From the NCBI RefSeq assembly GCF_027244095.1, contig NC_069661.1, positions 188,498,501-188,562,500 on the forward strand: a DNA stretch of 64,000 nt. Reading direction: 5' to 3'. The notes under the pieces are model-generated. The model did not search any database. It had not been told where the DNA came from and saw nothing but the letters and a program-made list of their open reading frames with translations. Made by a program: the position numbers and the translations under genes. This DNA is from Hemicordylus capensis (lineage: Eukaryota > Chordata > Lepidosauria > Squamata > Cordylidae). Below are positions 47,601 to 56,000 of this stretch, one piece after another (within the stretch, counting starts at the first letter, position 1; every line of letters starts with the position of its first letter).

Positions 47601-48132
47601 TAAAAGCTATTATCATTTGAGTCCCCCTTTCTAAGTTAGTGAAAAATATGTGGAGGGGTTTTTTAACATCAGCTGAGCTCTGAAAGGATCAGTCTGAAGG
47701 ACATGTAATACTCTCTGAACAGTAAAACTAAACTATTGGATACTTTGCAGCTAAAATAATTTGTTAGTGCACTTCTTACTTCTTAGCTTAGGACTGTAGG
47801 CCTATTAGAGATCTCAAGTTCATTTTATTCTGTTCCTTGTACTGAGGCAGAGTTTTCTGTACTCAAGGCCAATATATCCAGGGCTTTGGGTTAGCTGCAA
47901 CATGGTGTAATTTGAGAGAATTAATGAAGTAATTTTTTTTAGAAGACGTGAGCGATCAAGAGAGAGAGACCACAGCAGGTCAAGAGAAAAAAGTCGGCGT
48001 CATAAATCTCGTAGCAGAGATCGCCATGATGATTATTACCGGGAAAGAAGCCGTGAACGTGAGAGACATCGTGACCGTGACAGAGATCGTGACAGAGAAC
48101 GAGATAGAGAACGAGAGTATCGCCATCGTTAA
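21432..48132 (+). CDS. CPSF6: CPSF6, cleavage factor Im 68-kDa subunit (nine coding exons)
   Basis: Coding segments are 21432-21491, 25462-25671, 26002-26105, 27025-27170, 27722-27895, 29403-29907, 32736-32851, 33375-33528 and 47946-48132. They sum to 1656 nt, or 551 residues plus stop, the length of the common human isoform. All introns are GT-AG and all phases fit. Domains in order: acidic N-terminus; RRM, about 81-161, with RNP2-like LYIGNL and RNP1-like KGFALV; RGRG motif near 205; Pro/Gly-rich domain, about 215-400; a helical acidic segment, about 400-485; an RS/RD/RE-rich tail, 490-551. In known vertebrates the protein partners NUDT21 (CFIm25), which binds UGUA in pre-mRNA, and helps choose poly(A) sites in the nucleus; the tail binds transportin 3. 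The ATG has A at -3 and G at +4. The last intron is swollen by DIRS fossils. The identification is firm. Confidence 0.97.
21492..25461. other. CPSF6: CPSF6 intron 1
   Basis: A 3970-bp intron. The first 470 bp are CpG island. Further in are a LINE-tail-like piece at about 23485-23560, an (AC)n microsatellite at about 23603-23644 and a common repeat phrase near 23085-23125 ('cagaagtaagtcccattgtg'). A DNA-element fragment lies near 23380-23415 ('aaactacagttcccaagaat'), and an L2-like 3' tail near 24455-24570 ending AAATAAATAA. A G run lies near 25362-25370. No coding exon is seen. Confidence 0.7.
23603..23644 (+). repeat. (AC)n microsatellite
   Basis: About 21 uninterrupted AC units in CPSF6 intron 1, followed by a short TATATA run. 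It is long enough to be polymorphic. Confidence 0.95.
25462..25671 (+). CDS. CPSF6: CPSF6 coding exon 2 (residues 21-90)
   Basis: Starts [16 protein letters not shown] after CTATCTTAG and ends with [10 protein letters not shown] at G|GTAAGT. It holds the acidic N-terminal region and RNP2, the first strand of the RRM. Phase 0 at both ends. Confidence 0.96.
26002..26105 (+). CDS. CPSF6: CPSF6 coding exon 3 (residues 91-125)
   Basis: Encodes [20 protein letters not shown] through RANGQSKG, the first RRM helix and second strand. It is preceded by ATTTTTCAG and ends AAGG|GTAAG, two bases into a Gly codon. Confidence 0.95.
26106..27024. other. CPSF6: CPSF6 intron 3
   Basis: A 919-bp AT-rich intron with poly-T and poly-A tracts near 26543-26560. 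The open frame at 26499-26921 has no domain and sits between sound splice sites, so it is chance. No named repeat is seen. Confidence 0.6.
27025..27170 (+). CDS. CPSF6: CPSF6 coding exon 4 (residues 125-174)
   Basis: Encodes [38 protein letters not shown] and [10 protein letters not shown]. It completes the RRM; the RNP1-like motif spans the exon 3/4 junction. The acceptor is TATTCAG and the donor AAAA|GTAAGT. Confidence 0.95.
27171..27721. other. CPSF6: CPSF6 intron 4
   Basis: A 551-bp intron with a C run near 27470-27482. Nothing else is seen. The acceptor is CTGCTGCAG. Confidence 0.6.
27722..27895 (+). CDS. CPSF6: CPSF6 coding exon 5 (residues 174-232)
   Basis: Encodes [20 protein letters not shown], then [20 protein letters not shown] and a Pro run. 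The RGRGRFPG segment is the Gly/Arg motif that is arginine-methylated in mammals. The Gly/Ser-rich link after the RRM differs somewhat from mammalian text as I remember it. The donor is CCAG|GTAATA. Confidence 0.95.
27896..29402. other. CPSF6: CPSF6 intron 5
   Basis: This 1507-bp intron is where the longer human isoform carries an extra 37-codon exon; I did not recognise that exon here. It contains a minus-strand LINE-tail piece (28268-28335), a family 1 repeat (28425-28660) and a (CTGT/CTAT)n run at about 28589-28612. A purine-rich block at about 28860-29060 follows a good acceptor-like TCATTGCTACAG at 28858. It ends in a strong polypyrimidine tract before exon 6. Confidence 0.6.
28425..28660 (-). 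repeat. Interspersed repeat family 1, minus-strand copy in intron 5
   Basis: 'gctaactgagcaaagaggca', 'tatttagcagggggagagca', 'ccagtggctgttgctatctt' and 'aaagtggtatataaatattc' are the reverse complement of the copy at 20565-20870. Confidence 0.65.
29403..29907 (+). CDS. CPSF6: CPSF6 coding exon 6 (residues 232-400), Pro-rich domain
   Basis: Begins [18 protein letters not shown] and ends [11 protein letters not shown] across the junction. It carries the FG motif [15 protein letters not shown] at about residues 313-327. In human CPSF6 this motif is the site bound by lentiviral capsids, with Phe321 central. The domain is very rich in Pro and Gly and likely disordered. The antisense open frames over this exon are compositional shadows. 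Confidence 0.96.
29908..32735. other. CPSF6: CPSF6 intron 6
   Basis: A 2828-bp intron, AT-rich and largely unique. Small open frames at 30291-30757 have no domain. No named repeat or RNA is recognised. The acceptor is GTGTTTACAG. Confidence 0.6.
32736..32851 (+). CDS. CPSF6: CPSF6 coding exon 7 (residues 400-439)
   Basis: Encodes [20 protein letters not shown], then [20 protein letters not shown]. This acidic and Ser-rich segment joins the Pro-rich domain to the C-terminal part. The donor is CTG|GTCAGT. Confidence 0.95.
32852..33374. other. CPSF6: CPSF6 intron 7
   Basis: A 523-bp AT-rich intron; the 91-codon open frame at 32816-33091 overlaps exon 7 in another frame and is chance. Nothing else is seen. 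Confidence 0.6.
33375..33528 (+). CDS. CPSF6: CPSF6 coding exon 8 (residues 439-490)
   Basis: Encodes [40 protein letters not shown] and [11 protein letters not shown]. It is predicted helical and strongly conserved. The donor AAG|GTAAAC leads into the 14.4-kb intron. Confidence 0.95.
34159..35578. mobile_element. hAT element inside DIRS copy A
   Basis: A 1420-bp element. Ends are CAGGCCTGCTCAATTTAGGC on the left and, on the complementary strand of the right, CAGGGCTACTCAATTTTGGC. The 8-bp target duplication is GCTTAGAG (34151-34158) against CCTTAGAG (35579-35586), with one difference. A near-palindrome near 35462-35555 ('gaactacagttcccataatc' against its complement) marks the right side. 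Pyrimidine-rich tracts lie at about 34985-35110. No transposase frame is seen. Confidence 0.87.
37329..37488 (+). repeat. DIRS copy B left inverted terminal repeat
   Basis: From ATCTGGATCGTGATCCGTTG to about CACCTCAGTTCCTT. It is GC-rich and holds TATTTAAGGCGGGAGGAAGC, a TATA-like box that could drive the element. Its reverse complement is found at 43307-43457. Confidence 0.88.
43132..43231 (+). repeat. DIRS copy B internal complementary region
   Basis: 43132-43165 is the reverse complement of the left edge (CGGATCACGATCCAGAT against ATCTGGATCGTGATCCG). 43172-43231 is the reverse complement of the right edge (GATGATCTGGTAGTGATC against the text at 43446-43466). In DIRS1 such a region is known to template circle formation. 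Confidence 0.85.
43307..43486 (-). repeat. DIRS copy B right inverted terminal repeat
   Basis: The reverse complement of the left terminal repeat, starting AAGGAACTGAGGTGCCTGCG and reaching ACCAGAT at 43457, then a right-only tail to about 43486 (CAGGTGAGCATCCTG). Confidence 0.87.
43499..43617 (-). repeat. Extra DIRS terminal-repeat piece, inverted
   Basis: This is a separate inverted copy of the left terminal repeat, GTCACGTGGGGCGCAGGCG through CGGATCACGAACCAGAT, lying between copy B and the resumed copy A. It is slightly different from both copy B repeats, so it comes from a third element or from an aberrant integration. Confidence 0.8.
47201..47310 (+). repeat. DIRS copy A internal complementary region
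   Basis: The same arrangement as in copy B: a complement of the left edge (CATTCTAATGTATTCAACGG and onward) followed by AAGTTGCTCACCTGTAACTG and a complement of the right edge. Slightly more diverged. Confidence 0.82.
47387..47577 (-). repeat. DIRS copy A right inverted terminal repeat
   Basis: The reverse complement of the region from 33779 on, from AAGGAACTGAAGTGCTGGTG to TTACCAGATC, then CAGGTGAGCAACCTG at the end. The phrase CCCATTCTAA is doubled near 47506-47522. Confidence 0.83.
47946..48132 (+). CDS. CPSF6: CPSF6 coding exon 9 (residues 490-551), RS-like tail and stop
   Basis: Encodes [20 protein letters not shown], then [20 protein letters not shown] and runs of RD and RE to EYRHR and TAA (48130-48132). 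This Arg-rich tail is the nuclear import signal read by transportin 3 in mammals. The acceptor is a tandem TAG/AAG: use of the upstream AG (exon start 47943) would add one Arg. I chose 47946 because it gives the protein text I know from other vertebrates. Confidence 0.95.
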
Positions 48133-48662
48133 AGGAGGTGGGCATATCAGTTTCACACTTTGTTGGATAAGGGTCCCCCCCCCCACTAATATTAACTTGG
48201 AAAGATTTTGTAGAATGTTTATTCTCAAGTTTGTATAGCTGTATGCTATACTTAATTTATTACTTATAGGGAGACAAATTCAGGTAAGTATGCACAAATA
48301 ATGTGATTTCTCCATCACCCCACCCCTCCCACTTTAACTGCATGAATGTCTTCTGGTATGTGCTTTGTAATCTTACTGTTTTAGTGGCGATCTCAACTAC
48401 TTTACATGTAACAGTGGCTTGTGCCACTGTAGGGAATGAAGACTTGTAGGATCAGCTTGGGTCTGCCATTACAACCCCACCCATGAAGACTTGGTAAGAG
48501 GAAAAGTACATGAGTTTGGAGTGCCATGCAGCCAGACAGTTGTGACTTTGACCTAACATTTACATACACACATCCTTGCAAAGTGATAGTATAACAAAGC
48601 TGTTACCAGGAAGTTCTTGATAGCACCAGATGTTGAGGTCAACTGTTCCCAACAATATAATA
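48133..48662 (+). other. CPSF6: 3' UTR start or last intron of CPSF6
   Basis: The text after the stop is non-coding. A weak donor-like GAG|GTGGGC lies 7 nt after the stop. A small acceptor-to-donor pair sits at 48270-48283 (TTACTTATAG before, CAG|GTAAGT after). I cannot tell a continuous UTR from a spliced one. Confidence 0.45.
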
Positions 48663-49100
48663 CAGGAGACCCTCATTATTTGCGGATCGTGGTTTAATGT
48701 ATCCACAGATAAAGAAACTGATGAGACCCAGTTTCTTTATCCATGGCATGAAATATAAGCAATTTTCGCCTATCCGCAGTTCCCGAGTGGCCAGGCATGA
48801 CTTCCAATGTTATTTCCAGCTGCCATTTTGAAGCACAGAGCCATTTTGTGGCTCTTCTATGTTTTAAAAAAACACAGATTTTCAGTGAAAAATAAGAGGA
48901 TTTGGGGGGCATTCCTGGAGAACAAGGTACTATGCTTTTCTATCTTTATTCCTGTTCCCTACCTGCTTCTTTAGCATTTTTTAATGCTCAAGAAACCTAA
49001 CCCCCCCAATCCCCATAGGATTAAGATCTCTTTATTTGTGATTTCATTATCTGTGGAAATTGGCGGGAACGAAACCCCTGCAAACAACAAGGGTCACCTG
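48663..49100. mobile_element. Tigger/mariner-like MITE
   Basis: Ends are CAGGAGACCCTCATTATTTG on the left and, on the complementary strand of the right, CAGGTGACCCTTGTTGTTTG, an inverted repeat of about 26 bp with a few differences. Inside, GTTTCTTTATC and its complement pair locally. The flanking TA is clear only on the left. No transposase. Confidence 0.7.
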
Positions 49101-49218
49101 CACAAGAAGTTGTGACATTACAAAGAATTCTGAACAAAAGGGTCTCACATCAATTTTTGTAAATATTAGAACATCACCACGTACTTAGGAGTTTAATTAT
49201 CAGTCTTATTGAAGCTAA

Positions 49219-49428
49219 TTTATTTATTTTTCCATTTATATCCTGCTCTTCCTCCAAGGAGTCCAGAGCGGTGTTCGTGGTTATGTTTATTGTCACAATG
49301 ACCCTGTGAGGTAGGTCAGGCTAAGAGAGAAGTGACTGGCCCAGATCACCCAGTGAATTTCATGGCTGAACAGAGATTCAAACCTGGGTCTCCCTGGTCC
49401 TAGTCGAACACTCTAACCACTACACCAT
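49219..49428 (-). repeat. Sauria-type tRNA SINE, minus strand
   Basis: 'acaatgaccctgtgaggtag', 'agtgactggcccagatcacc', 'cagtgaatttcatggctgaa' and 'ctctaaccactaca' are the reverse complement of the SINE at 15176-15396, with a TTTATTTATTTT tail on the left. Confidence 0.85.
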
Positions 49429-52400
49429 GTTGTATATTTGAGTCCTGCTGGAGTGCAATTGGTTAGGTGCAAGCATTTGGCCTTGTCTTAAAATAAAATA
49501 AAAAATCATTGGTAGTAAAAATTCACAAAATGTGTGTATGTTCAGTGCTTAAATTCCACGAACTCAAGTTTATAAGTTATTTGATTTTTCCTCCTTTTTT
49601 GAATTGTCTGAACACAGTGTGATCTGTAATTCTGATGTTCTTGTGTGAGCTCAGTGAATGCTCTTGTGACTCTTGTTCATTGGGCAGAGTGGGCACTGAT
49701 TGCAGTAGCAGCCTAAGTGATCCCAGATGTACAACTCTTGGCCGCAGCAGCAAAGTATCATGGGCACTGGTGTCCTTCCCAGGAAAAAAGGAATTATGCT
49801 AATTAACAAGATATCAGTTATTTTGGTGGACTGTGGTTCCTGTTAGGCATTCTTTCAAAATCTATTTTATAGAGTGCTCCTTGCTTAAACAAACAATACT
49901 TTTAATAATGCTGAATTTCTTCTTCATTATCCTAACAATTTCAGATGATTAATATTGATGAATTTCAGAAGATGAAACTTTGTATAGACCTCTTGATAAG
50001 AATCTAGAATAGGAAATACATCTATAGTTTCCTTTTTGCAAATTTTCCACCTGGTTCTTTGCTTGGTGAAGTGCAACATTCAGTTTTTCATCATTGTGCT
50101 CCCAGAATTTATTACTCTTGCACATAAGCTTGTCTGCAGTCATTGAACTAGATCCTAGGGGATCATTGAACTAGGGGGGGAAATAGCCACTAGCACTGTT
50201 TCACAGACATGCAAGTGGAAGAGATTGTCCAAGTGCTAGAGTCGATGGGGTCTATAGTAGTTCTTATGCTTGCACAAAAATGAATAATCTATCTGATGCA
50301 CATTCTACTTCTCTTACATAGCACTCCAATCTGACTTTAAATTTAGTTTTACTTCTTGCAAAACATTCTGAGGTATAAAACAGCCTGTTTGTGAGCAGAA
50401 GATATCTGCTTGTGGAAGTGCACCTTTGGATTTAACCTAATATACAGGTAGTCCTGTTCACTTCTACCTGTAGGTTAATGAGGCTGCAATTCAGTTTATC
50501 ATTACAGTTCTGTTATCAGTTCAGTCATAACTTAGTAATTCTTTTCAGCTGTCCCAAGACTGCCCTCTTTACTTGCTATAGTACAGGTACGTTTTATGCC
50601 TTGTTTACCATATTCCAGCTGCTCCTTTGCTCTGCCTTTTTGGTTGTTTCTTAAAACAAAGGTCTTGTTATGTCTGGTTTGGTTCTAATGTTTTATGATT
50701 CAAAATGTCCTTGGTGATTTCACTCTCCTTGAACCTTTCTAACTGTCCAGTGTCAAGACACCTTTTTGTCAATTCCATCTGATTATAAAGATAATTTGAG
50801 GCCCTTATACAATTCCTATTTAGATTTTTGTTTGCTTTCCTTCTTTTTGGAGAGCATCATTATCCACTCATGTCTATGCTTATCAGAATATATGTTGCCT
50901 TTCTATTTCCTGTGGGCATTTCCCCCACTTCTTTATTTTTTTAAGCCTGTTTACTTAATCCCCTCTAGGGGGGCCGAAGGTGAAATATACTACTGATTTT
51001 CTGTATGGAATTATTGCAAGCACTTCACTTCACAATTTTCTGTATTAAAATAGTTATATTTGTTCATTGCCACATTGTTTCAATCAGAGTAGTCAGACCT
51101 TTATTTAAGACTTTTCCAGGTAGGTATAACTGTTGCTGTCCAGTATGTCCTCACAGTATAATACAATTAATGGAACAAGGCTTGATTCATAACCCAGCTT
51201 GTTGGCCACCAGATAGCTTTGGAAATCTTTGGAATTCAAGATGTCATCATTAACGTGGGATTTATGGTCATTCCCACAGATTACTGAAAGAACTGCAAAG
51301 CACTTTGGATGCTAAATGAGACTATATTTGAGATAATCTTTACTACTACAAGTGTCAGTTGTCTTTTGTTGACAAACATGGAAGCATTACTCTCTTTCTA
51401 TACACTTAGTTTTTCTCAGGTTTGATAGTACATACAAACTCTTTATAACGTGCTATAAAGCCTTACTGTGCTTATCTTATAAAAATAACTTTCACTTTAA
51501 ATAAAGTGATTTCTTTAGAAATTATTTTATTTAATGTCATCTGTGTGTTGATATCCTGATCAGGATATCATGGTTACTTTCTTTCCCAGGGTCTTTGCTT
51601 GTTTTTCATGGTACCTGCAAAGATTTTGTCTTTCTGGTGACTTTGAAGCAGTCACCCTGTAGGTACCTTGGTAGCTGACTTTTCAATAAGCCCCATTCTT
51701 TATTTCACTTCCTTGTGTGTCATTCTGTTTCGAACCTCTTTCAAACATTGGACACTCTGACGGAAGCAGTTCCTCTACCAAAAACACTGAACATTTACAG
51801 TTCCTTGAGTTTTCTTAATGTAGGTCAGAATTTTATGCACAGTAGTACTACAGTTTCTCAAGCTAGTTAATCCTGCTTTTTTCTATTTATGTGCTTAAAT
51901 TCATGAGTTTGAGATTGGGGAATGGTTATGCATAATATGTTTTCAGAATTTTACTATTTCAGTTATTGTTATGAGCAGATGAACTACTGCAAGAAATTAA
52001 CATTTGCCACAAAATATTTCTGCCAGTAATGAAAAGATAGATGAACAAACAACATTGAAGATGGGTTTCCTATGGTTTCATTATCACATGATAAAATATT
52101 AGCTTTTACACTTACATATTCTCTTCAGTCGTACTATAAAGTTCAATTGAAAACTTTAGACTGTATGAATAAGCCTAAAACCGAACAGTTACTCACAAAA
52201 CCTTCAGCCTCAGGTTTTTTCCCATGGGGTGAGACTAATTCAAAATTGCAGAAATCATTTTAAAGCTCAGCAGAGGTCCAGAAGAGTTGGGATTCCCTCG
52301 CTCCCTTGTTTGTTAATCAAAGATAAACCAGGTAAATAAACTCTAATTAGTAACAGTGGCAGATGGGTACCCTCTAGTGATCTGCAGATTGGGCCAGATT

Positions 52401-52691
52401 ACAGCACGTGTCTCGCTGTCTCTCCCAGTTCAGTAGTAAGGTAAGTCCCAGCTGTGATTGCCTTATGGATGGACAGACATGTGCTCCAAAGATTCAGAAT
52501 TCAGGAGCAAAAGCTCCTCTGGGATGCACATCCCACAGTTCCAGAGACATAGCCAAGTTAATGTGTAGCAGCAAAAACACTAGTGGCTTGTGGCACTGTA
52601 TAGACTAAGACACTTGCTGTGGCAGAAATGTCAAATGGGCCAGAATTCATTTTGTCAGAAGCCCACAGTGTGCAGCAAATTCTGCCAGTGT
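49429..52691. other. Non-coding stretch downstream of CPSF6 coding sequence
   Basis: AT-rich with no recognised gene. An AAATAAAG at about 51498-51505 with a T-rich downstream region is a possible poly(A) site. A 'gatatcctgatcaggatatc' palindrome lies at 51550-51569. No other repeat is named. Confidence 0.45.
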
Positions 52692-52960
52692 TTAGGAACA
52701 TAGGAAGCTGCCATATATGAAGTCAGGCCAATGATCCATCTAGCTCAGTATTGTCTGCATAGACTGGCATCAGCTTCTCCAAGGTTACAGAGAAGGTCTC
52801 TCTCATTCCTCACTTGGAGATGCCAGGGAGGGAACTTGGAACCTTCTGCATGCAAGCATGTAGGTGCTCTTCCTAGAGCGGCCCCATCCCCTGAGGGGAA
52901 CACCTTGCAGTGCTCACACATGTGGTCTCCCATTCAAATTAAAACCAGGGTGGGCCCTAC
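52692..52960 (-). repeat. tRNA-derived squamate SINE, minus strand
   Basis: 'aggaacataggaagctgcca', 'atgatccatctagctcagta', 'ggagatgccagggagggaac' and 'ccttctgcatgcaagcatgt' are the reverse complement of the SINE at 3030-3249 with a longer, undeleted middle. About 52960-53010 ('actttgctaagaccagctct') may be an extension of it. Confidence 0.72.
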
Positions 52961-53010
52961 TTAGCAAAGGGGACACTTTGCTAAGACCAGCTCTCCTCCC
53001 ATTAGAGATA

Positions 53011-56000
53011 GTAAACCCTGTTTCCGGAGATAGCTGAAAATCCCTGCTTATTCTCAAGGATAGTAAGCCCTGATAGTAAGGAGGCATTTCCTGCTCATAT
53101 GAATTGATTTTGCCAGAGGTTGACAACTTTTGAATTAACCCTGGATTTTCATTTCCTAATGCATGTGTTACAATTGCATGCTTTGTATATAATGCTTGTG
53201 ATTTTAGAGTCCAGGGTCAAGATCCAAAGACATGTACATCTGTTTCTGCATGTGCAAAGGGATTTGGATTTCAATGTTTTGAACAGCATTTTCCTGTGCA
53301 ACATGGCAATCCCACTTATAATTGCAGGATGTCTTTAAAGGAGTTTCTATGTCATGACACTGGGGGTCTACTGTTCAAAATAATATATTTTAAAAGATAA
53401 GAATCCCATTGGACCTGTACAACTTATGGATCCTGGCCTAAGTGATATTTAAGGGGGTTGGGGGGATATTAATTTCTAATGAGTTTTTTCTTCCAGTTGG
53501 GTCCACAACCCAGTTAAAGTGATTATTTATTTATTTAATTGTCCTCAAATCAAAGCACTTTGACCTAATAAAATTGTGGAGTAAGCATCTCGTATGTACA
53601 CATTCAGTTCAGATAGAAATAATGCTGCTTGCACTGATTTAATATTGTTTGTGTTCTTGGTGTTTCATGATCATCATGAAGTTACTGTCTATATAGACCT
53701 TTTGATTGTAAATTTTTTATAGTAAACTTTTTATATTAGCATTAGACAGAATATATTTTCTTTGGCTACAGTCCATAGTGACTTGCCCATATAGTAACAG
53801 TGGTCACCTGAATTGGAGATTTCCCAGAATTCCTAGCTCATCAGAATTCCTAGCTTATTTGAAACCAATAGAATGTATGTTCAGGTAAATGAGTTTGACT
53901 TGATACCAGACACAATAAATTAAATTAGCTGTTACATATCACTGTGTACATATTAGTTTTTAAGCATAAAATGTGAGGTCTTAGTTTTTAACTTCACAAT
54001 GCTTAGGAGGAATTCTTTTGAATGGAGATCAGAGTATGGGGGTTTGAAAGACAACAGAATGTTTTAAAATAAAACAACATCACTTTTGGATTGTATAATA
54101 GCTATATTTTCAAAGTGAATGTGTACTTATTGGTATAAATTAATTTTGTCTTGTGAGAAAATAAATGGTTCTTGCCTTTGTCAGAAAGATACTAAATGTC
54201 CATTGAAAGGAGATTCAGTATAAATAGAGTGCTGTGTTCATCACACTAAGAAACAATCTGTTCTTTAAAATTATCTTTGGTTATCTATAAAGTAAGCTTG
54301 TATTGCTCAGACATTTATATAGGGCAAAGATTTAAATCCCATGATTGTATATAATGTGTTAAATTCTTGCATCTTCATAGAGGAGGCAGCTAAGGGAACA
54401 ATGTCCTAATCTGTGGTGATTATAGAATAGTAACCTTAAGTATTTTTCTCATTCACAGTTTAGTTTCCCAGGCTTATTTTGCACTTGTATAAAAGATGCA
54501 ACCTTCATTTAAATGCATATGTTGTGCATCTAAGCTTCCTATATGTTCTCTAAAGAGTACACTTAAGATTATTCAAGAACAAATTTCCATACCCAGTTAA
54601 TTAACAGTTATGGTTTTGATTTTTTTTTTAATCCCACATGTATGCCTTTCTTAAACTAGATTTTTAGGCTAACTAAAATGGTTAAGAGCCAAACAATCTT
54701 AGTGTTCCTAAGATAGTAGTTATGCCCATTTACAACTAAATGCTCAAGTTAGATATAATGTATTATATTGGGCTTCCAGCAGCCATGTAGCATAGCCTTC
54801 CTTTCAGTTACTTAGTGAATGATAGCATGCTATAACATGCTAAACACATTAATTACTGAATGTTTTTATATTTCACTGTATATTTCATCTACAGTGGAAT
54901 TTTGATTAATCACACTGCCATCCACAGTTAGCCATCCACATCCCATAGAAATTGGTTCAATTGGTGTGTGTTTGTGAAATCAGATGTGCCTTTCTAGCTT
55001 TCTTGTGTTGGTTATTGAATAGTACTCTGGATAATCCCAAAGTGGGCTTCCATGTGGTTTTAATGTGCTTAAACTTGGTTACATTTTAAATGTGCATTGA
55101 CAATGTATTTTTGGCTACTTGGTTATTTTGAACCTGTTCATGAAATTCTGTATCCTTTTTGTTATGTCTTTTGTATATTGTCATTATAAAAGTACAAGAA
55201 AATGGTGAATATTTTTAAATGTACCTATTTTCTTGTACTGATCTGCTAGAAATCACAGGAGTTGTATGCAAATCATCAGCAGATCATGACCATGTTTGTG
55301 TGGGCCATATACATATCTAGAACAAACACTGACAGCACCATGAATGTATAACAATAGAATAATGTAATTTCATCAGAATCACCACAAATCCAATTGCTTC
55401 AAGCATGAATATTATAGACCATCACATGTGATGATCTGCACAGTGGCTGACATGCAAACTAATGTTGCAAAGCTCCTTCCCTCTGCAGCCCACTGCACTT
55501 CCTGAAAATATCTGCAACCCTCAGGGACATATTTTCTGCATTGGGAAGGGGAGCTTTGCAAAAGTCATCATCTCTTCATGCATGCTGGACATTTTTCAGC
55601 ACATGCAATGTTAGTTTGGATGTTGGCCACTGATTTATGCTTTATCCTATAATACTGCTACTCTGTAGGAAATTTATTGTGTATGAACTCTTCTTAAACT
55701 GGTGCTTGATATGTGTATTTTAAAATAACTAGCTAATCTGTCCGTTTTTAGAATAACTGAATATTGCATATTTTGACTGTTTATTATGATTTAAGTTTTT
55801 AAAGCTAACTAGACTGGTACTGATTTAAAAAGGATCAAGCACCCTAGCACTGATCACTATGTATGTAGAGCTTGAACTCCATTTGGCATAACATTTTCCT
55901 GTATTCTGTTCTCAAACCACTATAAGCAAAACTCTTCAAATATTAAGAGTAGTTTGAATATGTATTTATTTATCAAATTTATACCCTGCCCAAACTTACT

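Larger units (their letters stand above)
33529..47945. other. CPSF6: CPSF6 intron 8, mostly DIRS fossils
   Basis: A 14.4-kb intron, far larger than the others. Only about 250 bp at the 5' side (with a TTTA run at about 33651-33667) and about 365 bp at the 3' side are not DIRS or hAT sequence. All elements lie in the CPSF6 sense direction. Confidence 0.85.
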
